Origin: Inquilinus limosus DSM 16000
GTDB lineage: Bacteria > Pseudomonadota > Alphaproteobacteria > DSM-16000 > Inquilinaceae
Length of the DNA stretch: 64,000 bases
Reading direction: 5' to 3'
Assembly (NCBI RefSeq): GCF_000423185.1
Contig: NZ_AUHM01000001.1
Location: 62,001-126,000, forward strand
Shown here: positions 1 through 9,429 of the stretch, one piece after another
Layout: each line of letters begins with the position of its first letter
Numbering within the stretch: position 1 is the stretch's first letter
Notes under the pieces: model-generated
The model's input: the letters and a program-made list of their open reading frames with translations, nothing else
What the model was told of the DNA's origin: nothing
Databases searched by the model: none
Position numbers and translations under genes: made by a program

Positions 1-1894
1 GGCCCTGCTCGTCGAGCGTGAAGCCGTGGGTCAGCACCGCGTCGTACGGTGCCCGGCCGCGCGTGCCGCAGCTCTCCAGCAGCGAGGAGTGGAACCAGCC
101 GCGATGCTGGTCCGACCCCTCGAGATACAGGTCGGCCGGCCATTTCAGCTCCGGCCGCTGCTCCAGCACGAAGGCGTGGGTCGAGCCGGATTCGAACCAG
201 ACGTCGACGATGTCGAAGATCTGCTCGTAATCCTCCGCCTTGAAGGTCTCGCCGAGGAAGAACTGGGCGTCGTGCTTGTACCAGGCGTCCGAGCCCTCGA
301 TCTCGAAGGCCGCGGCGATGCGCTGGCAGACCGCGGGATCGCGCAGCGGCTCGCCGGTCTTCCTGTCGACGAAGATCGCGATCGGCACGCCCCAGGCGCG
401 CTGGCGGCTGATCACCCAGTCCGGCCGGCTCTCGATCATCGAGGACAGGCGGTTGTAGCCCTGCGGCGGCACGAAGCGGGTCTGCTGCAGCGCCGCCAGC
501 GCCTTGTCGCGCAGCCCGTTCGTCTCCATCGAGATGAACCATTGCGGCGTGGCGCGGAAGATCAGCGGCGCCTTGGACCGCCAGCTGTGCGGGTAGGAGT
601 GGCGGATCTGCCCTTTGGCCAGCAGGCCGCCCGCGGCCTCGACCGCCGCCGTCACCACCTTGTTGGCGTCGCCCTTCTTGCCGTCCGGCCGGTAGATCAC
701 ATGGCCGGCGAAGAGCGGCACGCTGACGTGGTAGCGGCCGTCCTCGGTCACCGTCTCGGTCGCGGCGATGCCGTGGGCGCGGCCGAGCTCGAAGTCGTCG
801 GCGCCGTGGCTGGGCGCGGTGTGGACGAGGCCGGTGCCGGCATCGACCGTGACATGGCCGCCGGGCAGGAACGGCACCTCGAAATCATAGCCCTGCCCCG
901 CCAGCGGGTGGCGGGCGACGGTGCCGGCGAGCTCGGAGCCGGGGAACTTGTCGATGCAGGTCCAGGCGGTGACGGCGAGATCCTTCGCCACCGTCTCCGC
1001 CAGCGCCGTGGCCAGCACCAGCGTCTCGCCCGGCTTGGCCAAGCTGCCCTCGGCCACGGCGTCGACCTTGTAGACGCCGTATTCGAAGTCCGGGCCATAG
1101 GCCATGGCGCGGTTGGCCGGCAGGGTCCAGGGTGTGGTCGTCCAGGCCACCGCCGCGGCGCCTTCGAGCGACGGCCGCGACGCCCTGGTCACCGGAAAGC
1201 GCACCCAGACCATGTCGGAGGTCAGGTCCTGGTACTCGACCTCGGCCTCGGCCAGGGCGGTCTTCTCCACCACCGACCACAGCACCGGCTTCAGCCCGCG
1301 GTAGAGCCCGCCATTGAGCAGGAACTTGTGGATCTCGCGGACGATCTGCGCCTCGGCCGCGTCGGTCATGGTGAGGTAGGGATCGGCCCAGTCGCCCATC
1401 ACGCCGAGGCGCTGGAACTGCTCGGACTGCACCCCGACCCAGTGCCGGGCGAAGGCACGGCACTCCTCGCGGAACTGCAGCACCGGCACCGCGTCCTTGT
1501 CCTGGCCGGCGCGGCGGTACTTCTCCTCGATCTTCCACTCGATCGGCAGGCCGTGGCAGTCCCAGCCCGGGACGTAGACCGAATCCCGGCCCAGCATCTG
1601 CCGCGTGCGGACGACGATGTCCTTCAGGATCTTGTTGACCGCATGGCCGATGTGGATGTCGCCATTGGCGTAGGGCGGGCCGTCGTGCAGGACGAACTTA
1701 TCGCGGCCCTTGGAGGCGTTGCGGATCCGGCCGAGCAGGTCGATCGCCGTCCACCGGGCCAGCAGCTCCGGCTCCTTCTGCGGCAGGCCGCCGCGCATCG
1801 GGAAATCCGTCTTCGGCAGGAAGACGGTGGATCGGTAGTCGGAGGCGGCCGGGGCGGCGGCGGCGCCCGGTGTCTCGGCAGGCTTGGCGGTCAT
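1..1894 (-). CDS. ileS: Isoleucine--tRNA ligase, C-terminal part outside window
   Basis: Cytosolic class I aminoacyl-tRNA synthetase that charges tRNA-Ile and edits misacylated valine. The minus-strand frame opens with ATG at 1894 and is still open at base 1, giving 631 codons; the anticodon-binding domain and the KMSKS loop lie beyond the window edge. Visible signatures are the class I HIGH motif (residues 81-84, in the context [12 protein letters not shown]), the [12 protein letters not shown] block just after it, the editing domain with its [10 protein letters not shown] motif, and the return to the catalytic core with SRQRAWGVP and FESGS. The first 18 residues are an Ala/Pro-rich extension. 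ribF lies upstream on the same strand, 226 bp away, with a good promoter in the gap. The ribF-ileS order is common in proteobacteria, often followed by lspA. Identification is certain. Confidence 0.97.
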   Translation of the reverse strand, partial: MTAKPAETPGAAAAPAASDYRSTVFLPKTDFPMRGGLPQKEPELLARWTAIDLLGRIRNASKGRDKFVLHDGPPYANGDIHIGHAVNKILKDIVVRTRQMLGRDSVYVPGWDCHGLPIEWKIEEKYRRAGQDKDAVPVLQFREECRAFARHWVGVQSEQFQRLGVMGDWADPYLTMTDAAEAQIVREIHKFLLNGGLYRGLKPVLWSVVEKTALAEAEVEYQDLTSDMVWVRFPVTRASRPSLEGAAAVAWTTTPWTLPANRAMAYGPDFEYGVYKVDAVAEGSLAKPGETLVLATALAETVAKDLAVTAWTCIDKFPGSELAGTVARHPLAGQGYDFEVPFLPGGHVTVDAGTGLVHTAPSHGADDFELGRAHGIAATETVTEDGRYHVSVPLFAGHVIYRPDGKKGDANKVVTAAVEAAGGLLAKGQIRHSYPHSWRSKAPLIFRATPQWFISMETNGLRDKALAALQQTRFVPPQGYNRLSSMIESRPDWVISRQRAWGVPIAIFVDRKTGEPLRDPAVCQRIAAAFEIEGSDAWYKHDAQFFLGETFKAEDYEQIFDIVDVWFESGSTHAFVLEQRPELKWPADLYLEGSDQHRGWFHSSLLESCGTRGRAPYDAVLTHGFTLDEQG

Positions 1895-2079
1895 GACATG
1901 AAGGCTCGTGGATCCACGCGGGGTCAATACCCGCTTTGACGCTCGGATGCCAGCCGGACGACCCGATCGGGCCGGTGGGACGGCAGATGTGAGGGGTGCG
2001 CGCGGCGCGGTGACCCGACCCCCGTCAGAGGGCCGGGCGGATAATTCGGAACAGGGCAGCCGTCTTGCGCATAAATATT

Positions 2080-2107
2080 ATCGTAGCTTATGGGCGCTCC
2101 GGGTCAA
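2080..2107 (-). promoter_or_regulatory. Candidate sigma-70 promoter for ileS
   Basis: On the minus strand TTGACC (2107-2102) is followed after 16 bases by TACGAT (2085-2080), inside the only AT-rich patch (about 2071-2092) of the 226-bp gap between ribF and ileS. It would leave a leader of roughly 180 nt before the ileS ATG. The match is by eye; spacing and the -35 box are good, the -10 box is moderate. Confidence 0.45.
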
Positions 2108-2120
2108 GGCGCGCGGCGAC

Positions 2121-3068
2121 TTACCGCGCCAGCGCCCGCCGGGCGGCCTCGCAGTCGCGGTCGATCTGGGCGACCAGCGCCTCGAGGGAGTCGAACTTCT
2201 CCTCGCCGCGCAGCCGTTCCACCAGCTGCACCCGCAGATGGCGGTGGTAGAGGTCGCCCGAGAAGTCGAAGAGATAGGCTTCGAGCAGCGGCGTCTCGGT
2301 CCGCCACATCGGCCGGATGCCGAGGCTGGCGACGCCGTCGCGCCAGACCAGCGGCCCGCCCTCGTCCACCGCGCAACGTACGGCATAGATGCCGTAGGCC
2401 GGGCGCAGGGACTCGCCGAGCTCGACATTGGCGGTCGGGTAGCCCAGCTCGCGGCCGCGCTTGTCACCGTGCTCGACCCGGCCTTCGATCTCCCAGGGCC
2501 GGCCCAGGATCTCGGCGGCGCCACGCATGTCGCCGGCTGCCAGCATCTCACGCGTCCGGCTGGAGGAGTAGAGGCCGCCGGTCTCGTCCGAAGCCTGGGT
2601 GACGATGGTGACGCCGAAGCCGAGCCGCCGCCCATGGGCGGCCAGAGTTTCCGGCGTGCCGGCGCGGCGATGGCCGAAGCAGAAGTCGTAGCCGACCACG
2701 ACATGGCGGGCGCCCAGCGCCCCGACCAGCACGGTCTCGATAAAATCCTCGGCCGAGCGGGCGGCGAAAGCCCAGTCGAAATGCAGCACCACGTGCAGGT
2801 CGACGCCCAGCGCCTCCAGGAGCCGGGCCTTGATCCGGAACGGGGTCAGGCGGAAGGGCGGGTCCTGCGGCCGGAACAGGCTGCGCGGGTGCGGCTCGAA
2901 GCTGAGCACGCAGACCGGGACGCCGAGCCGCCGCGCCTCGGCCCTGGCGGCCGCGACCACGGTCTGGTGGCCGCGATGCACGCCGTCGAAATTGCCGATG
3001 GCGACCACCGCGCCGCGCGCCGATGCCGGCAGGTTCTCGTAGTGGCGGAAGATCTGCATGGGCCTCAT
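2121..3068 (-). CDS. ribF: Bifunctional riboflavin kinase / FAD synthetase
   Basis: Makes FMN from riboflavin and then FAD from FMN with two ATP-dependent steps in the cytosol. The 315-residue protein has the usual two-domain length. The N-terminal nucleotidyltransferase domain shows GNFDGVHRGHQ (about residues 25-35) and the SFEPHPR segment. The C-terminal kinase domain shows GRELGYPTANVEL, YGIYAVR and the EAYLFDF strand typical of the family. The start is ATG at 3068 (MRPMQIFRHY). The gene is followed by ileS on the same strand, a frequent arrangement. Nothing unusual is seen in its catalytic motifs. Confidence 0.95.
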   Translation of the reverse strand: MRPMQIFRHYENLPASARGAVVAIGNFDGVHRGHQTVVAAARAEARRLGVPVCVLSFEPHPRSLFRPQDPPFRLTPFRIKARLLEALGVDLHVVLHFDWAFAARSAEDFIETVLVGALGARHVVVGYDFCFGHRRAGTPETLAAHGRRLGFGVTIVTQASDETGGLYSSSRTREMLAAGDMRGAAEILGRPWEIEGRVEHGDKRGRELGYPTANVELGESLRPAYGIYAVRCAVDEGGPLVWRDGVASLGIRPMWRTETPLLEAYLFDFSGDLYHRHLRVQLVERLRGEEKFDSLEALVAQIDRDCEAARRALAR

Positions 3069-3170
3069 CTCGGCCCGGCCGGTCCTGCCGGGCCCGCTGG
3101 ATATAGCGAGGACCGGGGCCTCCGGCCAGGGGCAGGGCGGAAGGCGCGGCGGTGCGCCACCGGCCGGCGG

Positions 3171-3806
3171 CTACGACCGCGTCGCCCCGGGGCGACGCCG
3201 GGCCGGCGCCAGCCAGGCGGTCGGTGCCAGGCGGCGCTGCACCACATAGATCGGCCCGGCCGGCATGTTGTCGGTGACCACCAGATGCAGCGTCACCGTG
3301 CCGCCGGGCGGGATCGTGCCGTTCTCGAACAGGAGGCCGTCATGCGGCTCGTCGATCACCCGGCCGCTGGCGAAGCCCTCCGCCCAGATCGATCGCGCCA
3401 CCAGCGGCCCCTGGGCGAAGGACAGGCCGTCGTCATAGGTGCTGCCCTCGCCGCGGCGCCTCTCCAGCTGCACCGGGAAATCGCGCCAGGCCTGGCCGGT
3501 GTCGTTGCGCACGATCTTGGTCAGGGCGAAGCCGGTCAGATGCGCCGTGGCGATGCGGTTGCCGAAGGCGGCGGTCAGCCCGGTGATGGTCAGCGCCGCC
3601 TCGCCGCTGCCGGTGATCCGCTCGACCACCACGAAAGGATCGTCGAGCCGCCCACTCCCGGTCGCGGATTCGAGCACGAAGCCACCTTCGGCATCGCTGA
3701 ACACCAGCCCCGCGGCCGAGATCTCGCCCGCCCGTGCCGGCGTGCCCGGAAGCCAGAGGCACAGCAGCAGACCGGAGATCGCCGCACATCGCGCGACGCC
3801 GGTCAT
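3171..3806 (-). CDS. Secreted protein of unknown function, tandem paralogue B
   Basis: A 211-residue protein with a clear N-terminal signal sequence: a hydrophobic stretch in residues 8-22 ending in a PARAG-type cleavage region. The mature part begins with the block FSDAEGGFVLESATGSGRL, followed by DPFVVVERITG, a GEAALT strand, an AFGNR segment and RNDTG..WRDFPV. Near the C-terminus a PPGGTVTLHLVVTDN stretch suggests a beta-sandwich. The same blocks occur in the same order in the gene directly upstream (3803-4429), so this is a tandem duplication. Its ATG overlaps the upstream stop by four bases (3803-3806), so the two are translationally coupled. I do not recognise a named family; a periplasmic beta-rich protein is an inference. 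Confidence 0.8.
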   Translation of the reverse strand: MTGVARCAAISGLLLCLWLPGTPARAGEISAAGLVFSDAEGGFVLESATGSGRLDDPFVVVERITGSGEAALTITGLTAAFGNRIATAHLTGFALTKIVRNDTGQAWRDFPVQLERRRGEGSTYDDGLSFAQGPLVARSIWAEGFASGRVIDEPHDGLLFENGTIPPGGTVTLHLVVTDNMPAGPIYVVQRRLAPTAWLAPARRRPGATRS

Positions 3807-4429
3807 GGCCGGGTCCGGACGGCAGCGACCCGCCGCGGCGGGGGCAATGCCGCGGTCGGCTGGATCCGTCGCTGCACGACATAGAAGGGTGCCGCCGGGG
3901 TGTTGTCGGTGACCACGACCCGCAGGACCACCGTGCCGCCGGGCGCCACCGTGCCGTCATGGAACAGCACCATGTCGCGCGGCTCGTCATACATCTGGGC
4001 CGAGGCGAAGAGGTCGGCCCGGATGCCGCGCACCCCTTCAGGCGCCTGGGCGAAGGACAGGCCGTCGCCATAGGGGCTCTGATCGCCGCGCCGCTCCTGC
4101 AGCTCGACCGGAAAGTCGCGCCAGGTCTCCCCGGTGTCGTTGCGCACCACCTTGACCAGGGCGAAGCCGACCAGATGCGCGGTGCCGACCCGGTTGCCGA
4201 AGGCCGGCGTCAGTCCGGTCACGGTCAGCGCGGCCTCGCCCTTGCCGGTGATCCGCTCGACCACCACGAAGGGATCGTCGAGCCGCCCGCTCCCGGTCGC
4301 GGATTCGAGCACGAAACCGCCCTCTGCGTCGCTGAAGGTGATCCCCGCGACCGTCATCTCTGCCGCGTGGGCGGCCACCCCCCATGCCGCCAGGACGATG
4401 ACGGGGGCGCATGACGCCAAGCGCCTCAT
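3803..4429 (-). CDS. Secreted protein of unknown function, tandem paralogue A
   Basis: A 208-residue exported protein, the first gene of the pair. Residues 1-22 form a signal peptide (hydrophobic VIVLAAWGVAA followed by AHAAE). The mature protein carries the same ordered blocks as its neighbour: FSDAEGGFVLESATGSGRL, FVVVERITG, AFGNR, RNDTG..WRDFPVEL and GGTVVLRVVVTDN, ending in a Pro/Arg-rich tail. The paralogues differ mainly in the signal peptide, the middle segment and the tail, so both seem to be under selection for the core. ATG at 4429 is the natural start for the signal peptide. The function is unknown; the extended-strand pattern suggests a beta-sandwich, and the pair may form a hetero-oligomer in the periplasm (inference). 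Confidence 0.8.
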   Translation of the reverse strand: MRRLASCAPVIVLAAWGVAAHAAEMTVAGITFSDAEGGFVLESATGSGRLDDPFVVVERITGKGEAALTVTGLTPAFGNRVGTAHLVGFALVKVVRNDTGETWRDFPVELQERRGDQSPYGDGLSFAQAPEGVRGIRADLFASAQMYDEPRDMVLFHDGTVAPGGTVVLRVVVTDNTPAAPFYVVQRRIQPTAALPPPRRVAAVRTRP

Positions 4430-4519
4430 ACCGGTCAGTGTGGCTGTCCCCCGCGTCGCGGTAAAGCCGGGATCGCGGGCCCGGCCGGACCGTTGCGATT
4501 CCGTTATGGATAAATTTTC

Positions 4520-4531
4520 ATAAACATTTAT
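4520..4531. promoter_or_regulatory. Candidate LacI-family operator / promoter region
   Basis: The 155-bp divergent gap 4430-4584 holds an AT-rich stretch around 4504-4535 in otherwise very GC-rich DNA. It contains the palindrome ATAAACATTTAT (perfect arms ATAAA/TTTAT around a 2-base centre) and, overlapping it to the left, TTATG...CATAA. Such short AT palindromes are typical of LacI-family sites. The LacI regulator at 5697-6731 is the obvious candidate ligand; binding is inferred. Confidence 0.4.
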
Positions 4532-4584
4532 ACAAACGCGACCATTCGGTTGCCGGCCCGCCGCCCTCGACCCCGCGAGTGTTC

Positions 4585-5670
4585 ATGACCACCGATCTGA
4601 CCGAGGCCGCGATCGCCGTTCTCCGCGCCAATGACCGCGGCGGGTACACCGTGCCGACCGGTTCCGGCCCCGCCCAGACGCAAGGGAACTGGGACTCCTG
4701 CCTGGCCGCGCTCGGCCTCGCCCGGTTCGACGAGGAGCGTGCCTGGACCGAGATCGAGACCCTGCTGGCCGGACAGCGGCCGGACGGCATGGTGCCGCAT
4801 GTTCTGATCCATGACGACGATCCGGACGGCGCGGCCGGGCCGGATGGTCCCGGCATCACCCGGCCGCCGCTGGCCGCCACCACCGCCCGCCACCTGTTCG
4901 AATGCTTCGGGGTGCAGCGGTCGCGCCCCCGGCTGCGCGTGCTGGCGCCGAAGCTGCTGGCCTGGCACCGCTGGTTCGCGGCGGCGCGGGATCCCGACGG
5001 GACCGGCCTCGCGGCGGTCGTCGATCCCGAGGAGAGCGGCATGGGCGGCGGCCCCGCCTGGGACAGTGCCGCAGCCCCGCTCCGCGTCACCGATATCGGC
5101 GCCAACGCCATCCTGCAGCGCGCCAACCGCGACCTGCGCTTCCTCCTCGACATGATCGACGACCGCGCCGGCACGGCCGAGGTCGACCGGATGATCGGCC
5201 GGACCCGCGCCGCGCTGGAGCGCTGCTGGGACCGGACCGAGAGCTTCTATCATTCGCGCGACGCCCGCACCGGGCGGGTCCTGCGCAAGCCCGGCATCGG
5301 CGGGCTGCTGCCGCTCTATGCCGACCCGACCCTGGCGGAGCACCGCCCGGCGATGCTGGCCCGGCTGGAACGCTGGCTGGACGACGTCGAGATCGCGGTG
5401 CCGAGCTTCGAGCCCGGCCGGCCCGAATTCGACCCCCGCCGGCCCTGGCGGGGGCCGGTCTGCCCGGCGACCAACTGGATGCTGCACGACGGCCTGCGGC
5501 GGGCCGGCCGGCAGGCTCTGGCCGCGCGCATCCGCCGCGACAGCATGGCGGTTGTCGCCCGCAGCGGCTTCCGCGAGTATTTCGACCCGACCACCGGCGA
5601 AGGACTCGGCGGCAGCGGCGCCTCCGCGACCGCGGCCGTGGTGCTGCTGTTCGCCGGGATCGAGGATTGA
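4585..5670 (+). CDS. (alpha/alpha)6-barrel glycoside hydrolase-like protein (GH63/mannosylglycerate-hydrolase type)
   Basis: A cytosolic protein of about 361 residues without signal peptide. Near the N-terminus it has TQGNWDS followed by an AALGLARFD helix and GQRPDGMVPH. This arrangement is typical of the (alpha/alpha)6-toroid glucosidase-like families (GH63, MGH1-like), in which the W-D pair and the DGMVPH loop line the sugar site. Further signatures are TNWMLHDGLRR and the terminal YFDPTTGEGLGG, also usual in these enzymes. ATG at 4585 is preferred; an in-frame GTG lies two codons upstream. The LacI regulator begins 26 bp after its stop, so the two are probably one operon controlled by its own product. 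The substrate is not evident: an alpha-glucoside or mannosyl/glucosylglycerate is the best guess. No transporter genes accompany it. Confidence 0.72.
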   Translation: MTTDLTEAAIAVLRANDRGGYTVPTGSGPAQTQGNWDSCLAALGLARFDEERAWTEIETLLAGQRPDGMVPHVLIHDDDPDGAAGPDGPGITRPPLAATTARHLFECFGVQRSRPRLRVLAPKLLAWHRWFAAARDPDGTGLAAVVDPEESGMGGGPAWDSAAAPLRVTDIGANAILQRANRDLRFLLDMIDDRAGTAEVDRMIGRTRAALERCWDRTESFYHSRDARTGRVLRKPGIGGLLPLYADPTLAEHRPAMLARLERWLDDVEIAVPSFEPGRPEFDPRRPWRGPVCPATNWMLHDGLRRAGRQALAARIRRDSMAVVARSGFREYFDPTTGEGLGGSGASATAAVVLLFAGIED

Positions 5671-5696
5671 CCGGGGATCGCGGACGGGACGGGCGA

Positions 5697-6731
5697 ATGG
5701 CGGATCGCAAACGGGTGGGCATCGTCGAACTCGCCCGATCGCTCGGACTGTCGACCTACACCGTCTCCCGCGCCCTCAACGGCCATGGCGACGTCGCCGA
5801 CGAGACCCGCAAGCGGGTGCTGGCGGCGGCGCGGGAGATCGGCTACACGCCGAACGCGCTGGGCCGCACCCTGCGCCGCGGCCGGGCCGACACCGTCGGC
5901 TTCCTGCTGACGCCATCGCCCGGCGCCTTGGTCGACAGCTATTTCCTGCCGCTCCTGACCGGCATCGACGCGGTGTTGTCGCCGGCGGGCTATGCCGTGC
6001 TGGTCGCCGGCGCCGCGCCGGACGAGCAGGAGTTCGAGACGCTGCGCCGGCTGGTCGAGGGCCGGCGGGTCGACGCCGTGATCCTGACCCGGGTGCGGGT
6101 CGACGACCCGCGCGCCGCCTATCTGCGCCGGCAGGACTTCCCCTTCGCCATGCTCGGCCGCGACGGCGACCGGCCGCAGACGCCGTTCGTCGACGCCGAC
6201 CACCGGGCCAGCGGCCGGGCCGCGACCGCCTGGCTGGCCGCCCGCGGCCACCGCCGCATCGCCCTGATCAACACGCCGGAGCAGGTCAACGCCAGCCGGC
6301 AGCGCCTCGCCGGCTGGCAGGAGGCGCTCGCGGCTGCCGGCCTGGCCGCCGATCCGGCCTGGCACCGCTGCGGCGACTACACCGCCCGCAGCGGCGGGCA
6401 GCAGGCCGAAGCGCTGCTGGGTCTGTCGCCCAGGCCGACCGCGATCCTGTGCGGCAATGACGAGATGGCGTTCGGCGCGGCCGAGGCGGTGCGCGCCGCC
6501 GGTCTGTCCGTGGCCCATGACGTTTCGATCATCGGCTGCGACGACATCCCGATCGCGGCGCTGGCGAATCCGCCCCTGACCACCTTCCGCACCTCGCTGC
6601 GCCCGTTCGGCGAGCACCTGGCCGAGCAGGTGCTGGCGCTGCTGCGCGGCGAGACGCCGCCGTCGCATCTGGTGGTGCCGGAACTGGTCGAGCGCGGCTC
6701 GGCCGGGCCGGCGCCGGCGGAGCCGGGCTGA
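5697..6731 (+). CDS. LacI-family transcriptional regulator
   Basis: A 344-residue repressor of normal LacI length. Residues 7-60 form the helix-turn-helix and hinge ([20 protein letters not shown], then the [16 protein letters not shown] hinge). The rest is the periplasmic-binding-protein-like effector domain, with [39 protein letters not shown] and the [15 protein letters not shown] motif that closes the ligand pocket. ATG at 5697 gives the canonical short N-terminus before the HTH. It lies 26 bp behind the glycoside-hydrolase-like gene and probably senses the sugar or product of that enzyme. The AT-rich palindrome before 4585 is the likely operator. The effector is unknown. Confidence 0.9.
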   Translation: MADRKRVGIVELARSLGLSTYTVSRALNGHGDVADETRKRVLAAAREIGYTPNALGRTLRRGRADTVGFLLTPSPGALVDSYFLPLLTGIDAVLSPAGYAVLVAGAAPDEQEFETLRRLVEGRRVDAVILTRVRVDDPRAAYLRRQDFPFAMLGRDGDRPQTPFVDADHRASGRAATAWLAARGHRRIALINTPEQVNASRQRLAGWQEALAAAGLAADPAWHRCGDYTARSGGQQAEALLGLSPRPTAILCGNDEMAFGAAEAVRAAGLSVAHDVSIIGCDDIPIAALANPPLTTFRTSLRPFGEHLAEQVLALLRGETPPSHLVVPELVERGSAGPAPAEPG

Positions 6732-6828
6732 GCGTCGCGAGAATGCCGGAGCCTCCGCCGCAGGATCCGGTTGCGGTCCGCCCGGTTGCGCCGGGATAGT
6801 GGCGGCCTCACCTCACCTGGACATTGCC

Positions 6829-7887
6829 ATGAGCCGGTTCTGGAGCCCGATCGTACACAGGCTGACCCCTTACGTCCCGGGGGAGCAGCCCGCCCGGCAC
6901 GATCTGGTCAAGCTCAACACCAACGAGAACCCCTACGGTCCGTCGCCGCGCGCGCTCGCGGCGATCTCGGAGGCGACGACGGACGCGCTGCGGCTCTATC
7001 CTGATCCGACCGCCTTGCGGCTGCGGACGGCGATTGCCGAACACCACGGCATCGGCCCGGATCAGGTGTTCGCCGGCAACGGCTCCGACGAGGTCCTGGC
7101 CCACACGTTCCAGGCCCTGCTGAAGCACGACGCCCCGCTGCTCTTCCCCGACGTCACCTACAGCTTCTACCCGACCTACTGCCGTCTCTACGGCGTCGAG
7201 TTTCGCGAGGTTCCGCTCGATGACGCCCTCCGGATCCGCGTGGCCGACTATCGCCGGCCCTGCGGCGCGATCATCCTGCCGAATCCGAATGCGCCGACCG
7301 GCATCGCCCTGCCGCGCGACGAGATCGAAGCCCTGGTGGCCGACCATCCGGACCAGGTCGTCGCGATCGACGAGGCCTATGTGGATTTCGGCGGGCAGAG
7401 CGCCGTGCCGCTGGTGGACCGATATCCCAACCTGCTGGTGATCCGGACCTTCTCCAAATCGCATGGCCTCGCCGGGCTCCGCGTCGGCTTCGCCATCGGC
7501 CAGCGGCCGCTGATCGAGGCGCTGGAGCGGGTCCGGGACAGCTTCAACTCCTATCCCCTCGATCGCCTCGCCATCGCCGGCGCGGTCGCCGCCTGGGACG
7601 ACCGGGCATGGTTCGAGACGCAGCGCGACCGGATCGTCGCCAGCCGGGAGCGGCTGGCGGCATCGCTGCGCGACCTCGGCTTCGACGTGCTGCCTTCGGC
7701 CGCGAACTTCCTGTTCGCCCGCCATCCGGCGCGATCGGGCGCCGAACTTGCGGCGGCGCTCCGGGACAGGGCGATCCTGGTGCGCCATTTCCCGAAGCCG
7801 CGCATCCGCGATCATCTCCGCATCAGCATCGGCACGGACACCGAATGCGACCGGCTGCTCGCAGCCCTCCGGGACCTGGTCGCCTGA
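6829..7887 (+). CDS. hisC: Histidinol-phosphate / aromatic aminotransferase, HisC-type
   Basis: A PLP-dependent fold-type I aminotransferase of 352 residues. Family signatures in order: [13 protein letters not shown] (28-40), RLYPDP (55-60), AGNGSDEVL (82-90), PNPNAPTG (151-158), the AIDEAYVDF strand, and the Schiff-base lysine K210 in [15 protein letters not shown]. The C-terminal RISIGT motif binds the substrate phosphate/carboxylate. ATG at 6829 (MSRFWSPIV) is preferred over a GTG ten codons upstream because HisC proteins begin like this. The gene stands alone, with folK convergent 25 bp downstream and no other his genes. A second HisC-like gene sits in the tyrA operon at 51801. This copy is closer in its motifs to true histidinol-phosphate aminotransferases; aromatic substrates are possible. 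Confidence 0.85.
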   Translation: MSRFWSPIVHRLTPYVPGEQPARHDLVKLNTNENPYGPSPRALAAISEATTDALRLYPDPTALRLRTAIAEHHGIGPDQVFAGNGSDEVLAHTFQALLKHDAPLLFPDVTYSFYPTYCRLYGVEFREVPLDDALRIRVADYRRPCGAIILPNPNAPTGIALPRDEIEALVADHPDQVVAIDEAYVDFGGQSAVPLVDRYPNLLVIRTFSKSHGLAGLRVGFAIGQRPLIEALERVRDSFNSYPLDRLAIAGAVAAWDDRAWFETQRDRIVASRERLAASLRDLGFDVLPSAANFLFARHPARSGAELAAALRDRAILVRHFPKPRIRDHLRISIGTDTECDRLLAALRDLVA

Positions 7888-7912
7888 GCCGAACCCCGCT
7901 GGCCGGACGCTC

Positions 7913-8407
7913 CTAGTCCAGCCGCAGGTCGTCGCGCCGGACCACGCCGGAAAGCGGCCCGAGCGCCTGCAGCAGTTCCCCCACGCTGCGGCCGTCGACC
8001 GGATGCCGCCAGCCGGCCGCGACATCGGCCGCCGGCGCCAGGACGAAGCCGCGCTCCGCCATCCGCGGATGCGGCACCACCAGCTCCGGCCGGTCGACGA
8101 CGCGGTCGCCATAGAGCAGCAGGTCGATATCGATCAGCCGCGGCCCGTTGGGGCGGCTGGGGACCCGGCCGATCTCCGCCTCCGCCGCCTTCAGCCGCGC
8201 CAGCAGCGCCTCGGGCCCGAGGCCGGTGCGGGCGGCGACGCACATGTTGAGGAAGGCGGGCTGGTCGGTGTCGTACATCGGCGCCGTCTCGTAGACGGCC
8301 GAGAGCGCCTCGACCGCGACGGTGCGGCGCAGCCAGGCGATCGCCCGGTGCAGATTGGCCACGCGGTCGCCGAGATTGGTTCCGAGCGCGAACAGGACGG
8401 GGACCAT
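7913..8407 (-). CDS. folK: 2-amino-4-hydroxy-6-hydroxymethyldihydropteridine pyrophosphokinase
   Basis: Transfers pyrophosphate from ATP to 6-hydroxymethyl-7,8-dihydropterin in folate synthesis. The 164-residue protein has normal length and the family signature: the ALGTNLGDR start, YETAPM..TDQPAFLNMC, the pterin/ATP signature PRLIDIDLLLYG, and VVPHPRMAERGFVLAP. The start is ATG at 8407. It is divergent from folD, so two folate genes share the gap 8408-8571, from which both could be expressed. No folP or folB is adjacent. Confidence 0.95.
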   Translation of the reverse strand: MVPVLFALGTNLGDRVANLHRAIAWLRRTVAVEALSAVYETAPMYDTDQPAFLNMCVAARTGLGPEALLARLKAAEAEIGRVPSRPNGPRLIDIDLLLYGDRVVDRPELVVPHPRMAERGFVLAPAADVAAGWRHPVDGRSVGELLQALGPLSGVVRRDDLRLD

Positions 8408-8571
8408 CGCTTGCTCCAGGGCCGATCCCGCGCTTCGCCGCGAATCGGCCGATCGGTGTCGCGGCCCCAGTGGCGAGGGGCGGCGGCGTTATGGCCTTGT
8501 CCGGTGGAAATGTCGAGCCGGGCCTCACCTTGATGGTGTATGCCGGGCCGGACGCTGAACGGGACCTCGCC

Positions 8572-9429
8572 ATGGCCGAAGCCACCGCCCTGCTGGGAAA
8601 GCCGATCGCCGAGCGGATCCGGTCGCGGATCCTGGCGGACCGGCCGCCCGATCTTCGCCCCTGCCTGGCCGTGGTGGTGGCCAGCGACGACGCCGCGGTC
8701 GCCCGCTACGCCGCCGCCAAGCAGCGCACCGCCGACGCGCTGGGCCTGGGCTTCCGGGTCGAGACGGTCGACCCCGCCGGCGGCCAGGCCGCGCTCGACG
8801 CCCGCGTCGCCGCGCTGTCGGCCGACCCGGAGGTGCACGGCATCCTGCTGGAGCTGCCGCTGGCCGCCGGGCTGGATGTCGAGACCGCCATCCGGCAGCT
8901 CGACCCGCTGAAGGATGTCGACGGGCTGACGCCGCACAATCTCGGCCTGATCGCCGCCGGGCGCGAGGCCGACGCGCTGCTGCCCGCCACCCCGGACGCC
9001 TGCATCCGCCTGGCGGAGACCGTGGCGGATCTGAAGGGTACCCGGGCCGTGGTGGTCGGCCGCGGCCGCGCCGTGGGCCGGGCGCTGGCGCCGATGCTGG
9101 TCAACCGCGACGCCACGGTGACGGTCTGCCACAGCCGCACCCGCGACCTGGCCGCCGCCGTCGCCGCCGCCGACATCGTCTTCGTCGCCGCCGGCCGGCC
9201 GGGCCTGGTCACCGGGGCGATGGTCCGGTCGGGTCAGGTGGTGATCGATGCGGGCATCTCGGTGATCGACGGCCGGGTGGTCGGCGATGTCGACGCCGGC
9301 AGCGTCCGCCCGGTCGCCGCGGCGCTGACGCCGGTGCCGGGCGGCGTCGGACCGCTAACCGCGACCCTGATCTTCGCCAATCTGCTGCGGGCTGTGGAGC
9401 TGCAGCGCCGCCTCGGGAGACTGCGATGA
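8572..9429 (+). CDS. folD: Divergent FolD-type methylene-THF dehydrogenase (cyclohydrolase site altered)
   Basis: A Rossmann enzyme of the methylenetetrahydrofolate dehydrogenase/methenyl-THF cyclohydrolase family. Numbered from ATG 8572 it has 285 residues, the usual length. The catalytic lysine is present (K50 in ARYAAAK), as are KDVDGL with D117 and the closing VPGGVGPLT. The glutamine of the canonical QLPLP motif (E. coli Q98) is glutamate here (E94, LELPLA), and the usual PCTPxG reads PATPDA. NAD(P)-binding [10 protein letters not shown] follows. In-frame upstream starts (GTG 8470, ATG 8491, ATG 8533) would only add a tail without homology. Its stop overlaps the fchA ATG by four bases, so a dedicated cyclohydrolase is co-translated. 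The combination suggests this FolD may act mainly as a dehydrogenase (inference). Confidence 0.85.
   Translation: MAEATALLGKPIAERIRSRILADRPPDLRPCLAVVVASDDAAVARYAAAKQRTADALGLGFRVETVDPAGGQAALDARVAALSADPEVHGILLELPLAAGLDVETAIRQLDPLKDVDGLTPHNLGLIAAGREADALLPATPDACIRLAETVADLKGTRAVVVGRGRAVGRALAPMLVNRDATVTVCHSRTRDLAAAVAAADIVFVAAGRPGLVTGAMVRSGQVVIDAGISVIDGRVVGDVDAGSVRPVAAALTPVPGGVGPLTATLIFANLLRAVELQRRLGRLR

Noticed and set aside
26-1939. A 637-codon open frame on the plus strand over ileS.
   Set aside because: It is antisense to a certain ileS with HIGH and editing motifs; its translation is His/Arg/Gly-rich without any domain.
8470-8571. N-terminal extension of FolD from GTG 8470 or ATG 8491/8533.
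   Set aside because: FolD homology begins with [16 protein letters not shown] at 8572; the extension has no conserved content and would make the protein unusually long.
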